64,000 bases of DNA from Halictus rubicundus (Eukaryota; Arthropoda; Insecta; Hymenoptera; Halictidae). A model generated the notes under the pieces. The model was not told where the DNA came from. It made no database searches and saw nothing but the letters and a program-made list of their open reading frames with translations. This document shows positions 56,110 through 64,000 of this stretch, one piece after another. The DNA lies in NCBI RefSeq assembly GCF_050948215.1, contig NC_135155.1, forward strand, positions 15,837,001 to 15,901,000, in the 5' to 3' direction. Made by a program: the position numbers and the translations under genes. How positions within the stretch are numbered: the first letter of the stretch is position 1; each line of letters starts with the position of its first letter.

Positions 56110-56300
56110 TAGACTGCGGACCTTTGTGCAAAATGAAAAATATTTGCATGGATCGCAAGACACAGGAGCGAAATCAAAATTTCTTTCTTCCTTTAATTAT
56201 TTTATCAAGCTGAAACCAATACGCTGGTGCCCTTAAATCTTTCCAATATGTCCGCTGCTTTAAATCGTGCTTACCGATTTTTGTCATAAACGCATCCAGT
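56110..56300. mobile_element. AGACTGCGGACC-family element, about 190 bp
   Basis: TAGACTGCGGACCTTTGTGC at the left, and TTTTGTCATAAACGCATCCAG at the right as an eroded form of the usual ATAAACGCATAAAATCCGCA end. The interior CTTCCTTTAATTATTTTATC matches 59487-59670. Confidence 0.65.
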
Positions 56301-57183
56301 TATTACTATTCCGTTATGTATTTTTCTCCGAAATTGCGACGGACAGCAATTTTTAAAAAACCATTATTTATACGTAAAATCCTTTTAAAGTCTAGAAAGA
56401 AAGGGTAATTATTTAGAATAGGGTTCTCCACTTGAAATGTGTCGTCAAGGTCATCACTCTGAATAACTGTTCCCTACACATGTGACCTTGGTATTTTAGA
56501 TATAGACAATCACCGTCGTTATTAATACAGTTATATATTTTTCTCCGCAATTGTGACCGACAGCAATTTTGAAAAAACACTATTTTTACATCACCCAGTC
56601 AGCTAATGCTTCCAACGTCTAAAAAGATAGGCTCGTACCGTTTGGTCGAATTTCCAAAAATTTCGTTTTTAACGGCAGTTCGAATGGTTTTTACACCCGC
56701 TGTAGCGTGATTAAAAATTCGCATAACCAGCGCGCGTCGGTTCCGAAAAAATCGGTTGTGTCGTCGCGAGCGGGAGGATGTCGTCGAGCGGAACGAAAAA
56801 TGTGAAAGAGAGGAACGATCGATAGACGTGTCGCGATTGTTAACGGACAAGCATACATTTTCCGGCACGATTGAAGATCAAAGGTGGAAGCGGCGAGCGG
56901 GCACGATAAATTTTCACGCACGCCCGAGCGTTTCGCGAGCGCTCGGAATTTGCATTCGACGGTGTCAGCTCGGTTCAAGGATTTTGCTGATAACGTCGGC
57001 ACTGCTAGTGTCGCGCGTTTTCAGCCGCGTGCGTGTCAGCGATCGGAAAACGGAACTCGGTTATAAACGCGTAATAGCGCCGTCTCAAGGGTCTATCGTT
57101 TCCTGGCCGAGTGGCAATTCCCGTCGTTTATCGCGACGGAAACCGAGGAAAACCGATGCACCCGCTGCATTTTAAACAGCTAC
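56301..57183. other. Non-coding, CpG-rich in its second half
   Basis: A direct repeat (GTTATGTATTTTTCTCCGAA at 56314 and GTTATATATTTTTCTCCGCA at 56530, each followed by an ATTGNGACNGACAGCAATTT version) is spaced about 216 bp. 56756-57175 is a 139-codon Arg-rich frame with no domain. Not assigned. Confidence 0.4.
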
Positions 57184-57930
57184 AGTCAACGTTGGTTCGG
57201 AAGGTTTGGTGATTGCGATCTCCCTGACTGGCCTCGAAGTGGACGACCACTTCAATTTGATCATGACACCCTAAAATCTCTGGTGGAAGCCAAAATTAAG
57301 TATACAAGAATTATCGAGAAGCCTTCGGTCCACACGGTCAACTATACAAAGCCACCTACACGAAATGGGAAAGGCATAATAGGCAAGGAATATGGGTACC
57401 GCGTCAATTATCTGAGACCAACAAGAATATTCGTCGATCAATTTGCAGTTGATTGCTATCCAGATTTCGTAGAGATCCATTTCTTAGCAGAATCGTTAGA
57501 TGAAAAATGGATTCTTCGTGATAACATAAAGCGTTCCAAGCAATGGCTTTCTGCGAATCAAACCGCAATATCAACACCTGAACCTAGCTTATCGCTTAGA
57601 AAGGTGTTACCGTGCAGTTGGTGGGACTGTCGTGGCATAATTCACTTTGAGTCGTTGAAACCTGGAGAAACAGTTACTGCTGAGTTGTATTGTCAGCAAT
57701 TACAACGGCTGTATTCGGAACTGTTGAGAAAGAGGGCATCTTTAGTCCACAGAAAAGGTGTAATAAATTGACAATGCCCGGCCCCGTACAGCGAAACTCA
57801 CTCAGGAAAAAATCAAAGAATTGCAATGGGAAGTTTGACCGCACCCCCGTACTCACCGGATATTGCTCCCTCTGATCTTTTCAGATCTCTGGAGCATTAT
57901 TTAAGAAATAAAACATCCTGTAGAAGATGC
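57184..57930 (+). pseudogene. Mariner transposase relic lacking the N-terminus
   Basis: The frame open 57184-57771 begins SQRWFGRFGDCDLPDWPRSG and carries the mariner landmarks in order: the PRSGRP linker, a degraded middle, LDEKWILRDNIKRSKQW (first catalytic Asp; usual GDE is LDE here), and SWWDCRGIIHFESLKPGETV. A stop at 57769 is followed in the +1 frame by DNARPRTAKLT (second Asp), an in-frame TGA after LQWEV, and after another shift YSPDIAPSDLFRS (third Asp). At least two frameshifts plus stops make it inactive. The N-terminal helix-turn-helix half is absent; the copy at 17358 has just that half. Confidence 0.9.
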
Positions 57931-58947
57931 AAGGAGGCACCTTGAGTCATATTTTGCTTGACGAACCCTGGATTTCTATAAGAGGGGGACTGAAAATTTG
58001 CAGGAAAGATGGCAAACTATAATGATGAAGATTATATAATGAATTAAGAAATGAAAACCTGAATTTACCACAAACTTTGTTTCAAATGTCAAAATAATTG
58101 ATTACTTATGGGCCAATATTATAAGATCAAAAGAAGATGTAAGGAGGCACCTTGAGTCATATTTTGCTTGACGAACCCTGGATTTCTAGAAGAGGGAAAA
58201 TTTGCAGGAAAGATGGCAAACTGTCCTTGATAATGATGGAGATTATACAATAAATTAAGAAATAAAAACTTGAATTTACCACAAAGTTTGTTTCAGATTT
58301 CAAAATAATTGATTACTTATGGGCCAATATTATCAGATCAAAAGAAGATGTAAGGAGGCACCTTGAGTCATATTTTGCTTGACGAACCCTGGATTTCTAG
58401 AAGAGGGAAAATTTGCAGGAAAGATGGCAAAATGTCCTTGATAATGATGGAGATTATACAATAAATTAAGAAATAAAAACTTGAATTTACTACAAAGTTT
58501 GTTTCAGATTTCAAAATAATTGATTACTTATGGGCCAATATTATCAGATCAAAAGAAGATGTAAGGAGGCACCTTGAGTCATATTTTGCTTCACGAACCC
58601 TGGATTTCTAGAAGATGGAAAATTTGCAGGAAAGATGGCAAAATGTCCTTGATAATGATGGAGATTATACAATAAATTAAGAAATGAAAACCTGAATTTA
58701 CCACAAAGTTTGTTTCAGATTTCAAAATAATTGATTACTTATGGGCCAATATTATCAGATCAAAATAAAATTTAAGGAGGCACCTTTTGACGAACCCTGG
58801 ATTTCTAGAAGAGGGAAAATTTGCAGGAAAGATGGCAAAATGTCCTTGATAATGATGGAGATTGTATAATAAATTAAGAAATGAAAACCTGAATTTACTA
58901 CAAAGTTTGTTTCAGATTTCAAAATAATTGATTACTTATGGGCCCCC
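57931..58947. repeat. Five-fold tandem array of the mariner 3' end, 210-211 bp unit
   Basis: AAGGAGGCACCTTGAGTCAT or its shortened form begins at 57931, 58141, 58352, 58563 and 58774. Each unit contains the last about 40 codons of the transposase in decayed form (ESYFAxRTLDF, ENLQERWQ, DNDGDYTIN, stop), the 3' leader, the terminal repeat AATAATTGATTACTTATGGG followed by CC, then a junction AATATTATCAGATCAAAAGA. Units 2-4 are nearly identical. The last ends at GGGCCCCC. Confidence 0.92.
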
Positions 58948-59486
58948 TAATAATACTGTTTCTTAATACTCTCTCTCTCTCTCTATCTCTCTGCGGAATG
59001 TTAAGGGGTGATTCTCTTGCAGCTGGTCAAAAATTTTCCGATTTCTCGGATCGAGTTCGAACGACTTTTCCGTGGTGAAAAAGACGAGGTTCCAGCAGGA
59101 GGAATTGAATTATAGATACGTGACGGTGGTGACTTCGGGTCCGAGCTCGTTTAAACGGTCTCGAAAGGGTCACGTTTTGATTCGACCGTTAGAGGAAGAA
59201 GCTCGTCGACGGAAAACGAGGGGAAAATGTAACACGGGGTCGTCGGTGAAAATCCGGAAAAGGCGAGCGAAGACGAAAAAAGGTCAAAGGAATCTCATCG
59301 GAGCTGGAATAGCTGGAGAACACGGTAGGAACCTCGACAGTTACAACCACGAACATCGTATTTTACTCGGAGCATGATCCGCTAAGGGGATCGTTTTTTT
59401 CTCAATATAATTATTCGGAAGTAAACATCCTTCCTGACGACAAGTCTCGAGATCTGATACTGTAAATGCTCGTTTAACTTTGATTA
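58948..59486. other. Short CT tract then CpG-rich non-coding
   Basis: A CT tract lies at 58971-58992. A 101-codon Lys/Arg-rich frame at 59072-59377 has no recognised domain. It could be a small basic protein but there is no supporting signal. Confidence 0.35.
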
Positions 59487-59670
59487 GAACTGCGGATCTT
59501 TATTTACAATAAAAAATGGTCGATTTCGAAAGTAGGAGCCCAATGAAACGCCTTTTTTTTCCTTTAATCATTTATTGCATTGAAAATAATGCGAGAATAA
59601 ATTTTTGTAATGCCTTTCCTGTTTTAAATTGCTCTCATTCCTGTCATAAGCGTATACAATCTGTGGTCTA
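59487..59670. mobile_element. AGACTGCGGATC-family element, about 184 bp
   Basis: AACTGCGGATCTTTATTTAC at the left and CATAAGCGTATACAATCTGT followed by GGTCTA at the right. The interior aligns with the 56110 copy. Confidence 0.65.
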
Positions 59671-61939
59671 TTAATGACATACGTGTTTAATAGGTTTCGT
59701 TAAAAATCTTCACTGCTTGATGAGGTACATTTTCAATTAATACTTAAGAGTCAATGACCAAAGCAATTTTATTCGTAAACCAATAAATTGTCGAGGTTAT
59801 CATTTAAGGGGCCAAAGAAGGAGTTTTTGGGAATTTTTTTCAGAAATTATACGACTTCATTTAAAAATAGTTCACCTACTCGAAAGAGCTTTCTTCGAAG
59901 AACATCTCGCAACGATTTTACTTAAAAATGTTCATTAATTAGAAAGTTACGGCTGAGTGATCTTGAGAAAGCGTTCCGAAAAATTCAAACTTCGCATGGA
60001 GTGAAATTTGAAGATATAATAGTTAATTAATTCGTTCATTCTTCATTTAGACTGGCCCTATTGTCGGTAATTATTAACTCGCAATATACCCGACGCGGCA
60101 AAATTGATTTCCTGCAACCGATTCGATGAAAATGAAGTACATTATCAGCGTTGCATTTTCAGAGCCTGTTTAAAGGTTAAATAAATTACGGCCGTTGTAG
60201 CAAACGCGTTAATTGACGACAAACAGCATCCGACTGCCTTCGGGGTTGGTTAGAGAGCAAGCGACGGATAAAAAAAAATTCCTCGAAGTAAACAGCGCTT
60301 CTTCGCCGAGGAAACGGAAGCAGGATAATAGTAAGAAGTTCTGTTATGCGTTTTGCAGCCGTATATAAACGAGCGCCGTCCGCCGCTGAAAATACAGCAG
60401 GTATTTTCAACTCCGTTATCTGCGGGAGTTTCTTCTTCTGATAAAGAACCATTAACATTTCTCAGCGGGAAGAATTGCAAAACATTGGCAACGGAGAAGA
60501 AAATGCAACACGTTCATCCTTTGTTACTCCGACCGGTGAGAAACTGAAAGTTTCATGTTTTTGTCCTCGTAAGATGCCGGATACGTTCGCGGAGTTTGCA
60601 GCGAGGCAATGTTGTTAAATTACATCGAGGATTTCAAGAAAAATACAAACTGTGCAATCTGATGAACTCGTTGAACAAAACAGGAAGGCTTCAGCGAATT
60701 AGTACAGTGAAGGTTGAAGAAATTTTGCAAATCCACGTGTATTGCAACAACAGCCTAGTTTTATTGTTAATTCACTGTATCGATTTATCAAGAACACGCT
60801 TCTCGGAAGTAGTTGTATGAAAGATCTTAGGGTCCATTTTTGTCTTACACTCTAAATCAACAAATTATGACTTCAATTATTGCGTCGCATTTTACAGAAA
60901 TACATCTCACACGCAGACAGGAGGGGATTAATTATTTGCACCCTTTACACCCGGAGGAACGTATGACGGTTAAGTGCAGTCTCGAATAAAAGGTTGTCTC
61001 GGTGAACAAATAGAAACTAAAATATAAAAACATTTTACTCGACGCTTTCCAGTCAATTTTGCACAAGTTTCATGGCTTCTCTTGGAGTACTTCAGCGTCA
61101 TGTTTCGGCACACATGTGCAACTGCATATCCACGCGTGCATACACACGCTGCAGCCAAAAGTGTTGCGCAAGCATAGGAGAAATGATTCCTTGTGGAAAA
61201 ATAAATAAAAGCTGTGAAATAAAATGTTTCTATTCGATCTTTTCAGAAACGGAGCAAATTTTATTCGACGCTTTTCCATTCGTTATTGTACAAAGAACGA
61301 TCTCTTGACTTCTTTCGCGACACTGTAGCGTCATGTTTCAGTGCACACGTGTGCAAAGCATTGCACAATCATACGGGAGACGATCCTTTATGCGAAAACG
61401 AAGAAAATCTTTTCATCCCGGGGCTTCTAAACTTGATTCTCTGAACAACAAATTCTGCACGACGCTTCGAGTTCATTTTCGCACGAGGAACTTTCTGCAA
61501 TCTTTCCGCGATACTTTCACCGGCAGCGGTGTGCGAAAGGCGAAGACTCGAAATCGAATTTCCGGCGGAAGAAACATCGGCGAAGAAGATGGAACGCGCG
61601 AGGGTGAACCGGAAACGAGAATCCGTAGGATTAAAGAAGGTTGGCGTTAGGCGGTCTGACTTATCGTGTCGGGAGGGTGTTCTCGTGCAGCTAATTTCAC
61701 GCATGAAATTTCCCTTGATAAACAAAAAGAGGGGGCGAGAGAGAACAGCTACACAGGGTTCGAATTATAAACGTTCGTTCTCACCCTTCGTTATCCTCCT
61801 TGTTCTCCTCGTCGGCCATTGTTCTTTTCTCGTTCCTCCGCAGAAAGAAGAATCACTCGGTCGGCGAACGAAACGAGTTACGAACGATTCTGCTGCACGC
61901 CGATTATGCGAACTTGTCTCGCGAATTTTGGTCGAACGA
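59671..61939. other. Non-coding, no gene recognised
   Basis: Frames at 61333-61948 (105 and 139 codons) face equally long minus-strand frames at the same place, and none shows a domain. 61070-61140 and 61320-61345 share diverged text (ACTTCAGCGTCATGTTTCGG, ACTGTAGCGTCATGTTTCAG), an old duplication of about 260 bp. Confidence 0.4.
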
Positions 61940-62013
61940 GCACGATAATGAGGGAAAGAAGTATTCGATGATCTGAGCACGGTAATGAGGGAAAGAAGTA
62001 TTTGATGATCTGA
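61940..62013. repeat. Tandem duplication of 37 bp
   Basis: GCACGATAATGAGGGAAAGA at 61940 and GCACGGTAATGAGGGAAAGA at 61977, each followed by AGTATTYGATGATCTGA. Two substitutions. Confidence 0.92.
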
Positions 62014-63667
62014 GCAGGACTGCGAGGTGCCCGCCGTCAAGTTTCGCTCGACTCTCGCGCACGAAGTAGCCCAAGGCATCGTCAACTGTTAGGGCTTCGG
62101 AAATCCCGCAAGCACACAATTCTATTTTGTATAATGCCATAATGCCATTAGGGCTATCCTATATCGGCGAGTCTGTTGTCCGCATGCGGTGTGTCGTTCG
62201 AACGCTAAAGCGGCCGAGCGACGGAAAACGGGCGCGAGAAGTGGCCGTTTTAAACGAAGCAAAAAGAACCTAAGCCTAAGGGAAGCTCCTGCGAGATTTC
62301 GTCATCCGTTACGTACGAAACATCACCTATAACCCTCTGCGGAACATAATCGATTCGAGTCGTGAACGTTCGCGAGGAAAATTATTATTTGCGCGCGAAT
62401 ATTACGGGCGAGAAATTGTACAGCTCGTATGATTAGGATTAGGGCACTCGAAATCATTTCAGCTTTTCTGCCGAGCTAGATGGAAAATTTTGTGTTATCG
62501 TGTACCGTGTAAAGGGCACATCAACGTTTTTTCGACGTTTTATCAATGCATTATGGAAATAGTATGGTTCGTTCGATCGAACGCTTTTTGCCCAGCATAG
62601 CGAATTGTAATTAGGTGCGTTTAACAATGCAGAGACTGCGAATATAAAATTTCGTATACGGTTTTAACGATATGCACTAATTGCGCCTACACGCGATAAC
62701 CGTTGCAAGTCTAGAATGTGAAATTGTTTAAAAGAGCAAATTTTTATATTTAAAATGACATAATTAACGAATAATCGCGTGTGAAATATTGCATATCATT
62801 TTCTGGCTTTATTCGCGATGAACGCACGTATTATAAAAATATTTCAAACAATAAAGTAAAAGCTTTTTACTTTACGCTTCGAAAATCCTCATTTTTACAA
62901 ATTAACGTGTAACATGATGAATTTTTCTATGAAAATCTGCAGCCTGGTTACGGCGGCGTTTTCGTCGAGTTTTATTAAGCACTTTTACAATTAACATCAC
63001 AGCAGTTTGGACCGTTAACATGTCCGATGATCATCCGACTACAGCAGAATCGGTTGTCGCATTTTGTTTGTGCAGTTTCAGCAAGTTTTATATTCGTAAT
63101 GAATTGCTTCTTTACTCGGCGAAAAAAAAAAAGTGCAACACGTTGTATCTATAACAGAGTGTTCGCAGCGTTGTGAAATATTGTTATGTATGACAGATGA
63201 GCGCAATTTTTGACTGTCGGAGGAGATGAAAAATTGCTCCTGCGAAAAAACATGGTTGCTGACAAAATGGACACGAATTGCTCGTTTTAGTGTGTACAAA
63301 GTCTCGACAATCATTACACTGTCCGAAATATTTCAAACGCGAAGCATAAACTGAAAAACTGATGTTTCGATCGGAAAACACAATTCTAAGTTAACACTAC
63401 TTTATACTAATACTACGTTCGAACACCGTTTTCTCATCTCGCAAGTTCAAAATAAAATAGTTGGCACTCGATACATCCGAAAAATTAATTTCAGAATCTG
63501 GACAAACAATTGCGTCAGCGATACACGGTAGGCGATTGGCGGGCCAGTTAACGTGTTCGAAATGCATATAATATATGCAGTGTTCCGCACAGGATGATGC
63601 AATTCGACAAACAAATCGAGCATCGTGTCCCGTGGATGCTCAGGCGGTGAACAAGGATTTCGGATCA
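62014..63667. other. Non-coding; small Cys-rich frame at 63184-63390 minus
   Basis: The only item of note is a minus-strand frame, 63184-63390, open from a stop at 63391 and reading FGQCNDCRDFVHTKTSNSCP and FCQQPC: two CxxC pairs like a zinc ribbon. It has no ATG; a weak acceptor AACTTAG precedes it. It could be a decayed exon or chance. Confidence 0.3.
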
Positions 63668-63668
63668 C

Positions 63669-63702
<34 letters not shown>

Positions 63703-63710
63703 TAGAGAAT
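63668..63710. repeat. (GA)n microsatellite
   Basis: GAGAGAAAGA and about 12 GA units, slightly interrupted. Confidence 0.93.
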
Positions 63711-64000
63711 CGATTGTCCAGCACTCGAACGTAGATGCGGTGCGCGTCGAAATTGGAGGAGACAATAAACTCGCGTACAAAAGTTATTACCGTCGATGCG
63801 CCGGCAGAGGAACTGGAATTGGAAAAATGGAAGGGATTTTCGTCGGAAGACAGGCTTCCCCTTAAAGCGACATTTTAATCCAGCTTATATAGAAACACTA
63901 AATGGCTGCCTGCCGACATTCCTGTACACGTACATACCACGTCACAGAATTATTATACGCGCGCAAGGAGATTAAAGGATTACGCAAGCGTTCTAGGCGA
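63711..64000. other. Right edge, no feature recognised
   Basis: CpG-containing sequence without supported feature. Confidence 0.4.

Noticed and set aside
56756..57175. 139-codon Arg-rich frame just before the mariner relic
   Set aside because: No mariner N-terminal motif in any frame here, so it is not the missing half of the transposase, and nothing else supports it.

Overview
The window looks like nuclear DNA of an insect, most likely a hymenopteran (bee or ant type). Genes are sparse, AT-rich non-coding DNA alternates with CpG-rich blocks, GA/CT microsatellites are long, and mariner-like and TTAA-flanked (piggyBac-like) miniature elements are frequent. No bacterial-style operon, rRNA or intact tRNA gene is visible. 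The taxonomic call is an inference from style, not from a marker gene.

Only one convincing protein-coding segment is present. It lies at the left edge on the minus strand (about 876-1963) and reads as the N-terminal coding exon of an rdgA-type (eye-specific) diacylglycerol kinase. It starts at an ATG, ends at a good splice donor, and has Ser-rich and Asp/Glu-rich regions and four copies of an LxVP...RSxSFD-like module. The kinase and C1 domains would be encoded to the left, outside the window. A second long acidic open frame (1977-2375, minus) ends 13 bases before that ATG. The rest of the window is therefore probably 5' flank or long 5' introns of this gene, or plain intergenic DNA.

Layout: 1-2.4 kb, coding exon and leader; 2.4-7.3 kb, CpG-rich flank with degenerate repeats, a 15-18 bp minisatellite (3.70-4.58 kb) and GA/CT tracts; 7.36-8.6 kb, 193-bp satellite array; 9.5-10.8 kb, about 160-bp array; 15.9-16.7 kb, 149-bp array grown out of a miniature transposon; 17.36-17.72 kb, 5' half of a mariner; 18.3-19.07 kb, large foldback; 19.85-20.6 and 22.2-22.9 kb, 131-bp and 168-bp arrays; 28-32.3 kb, mixed miniature elements and GC-rich dispersed modules; 35.0-36.0 kb, 183-bp array and a TTAA element; 38.8-39.6 kb, duplicated TTAA element; 42.2-44.1 kb, two miniature elements and a foldback; 46.7-47.2 and 49.1-49.9 kb, 117-bp and 198-bp arrays; 50.3-52.6 kb, four TTAA miniature elements; 55.2 kb, a 156-bp element with perfect 26-bp ends; 57.18-58.95 kb, a broken mariner whose 3' end is amplified five times.

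The most notable pattern is the number of short tandem arrays (about nine, unit 117-211 bp, 3-8 copies each). Several of the units are recognisably pieces of transposons that also occur singly in the same window. This suggests that miniature transposons are repeatedly converted into satellite-like arrays here. I see no new multi-gene system.
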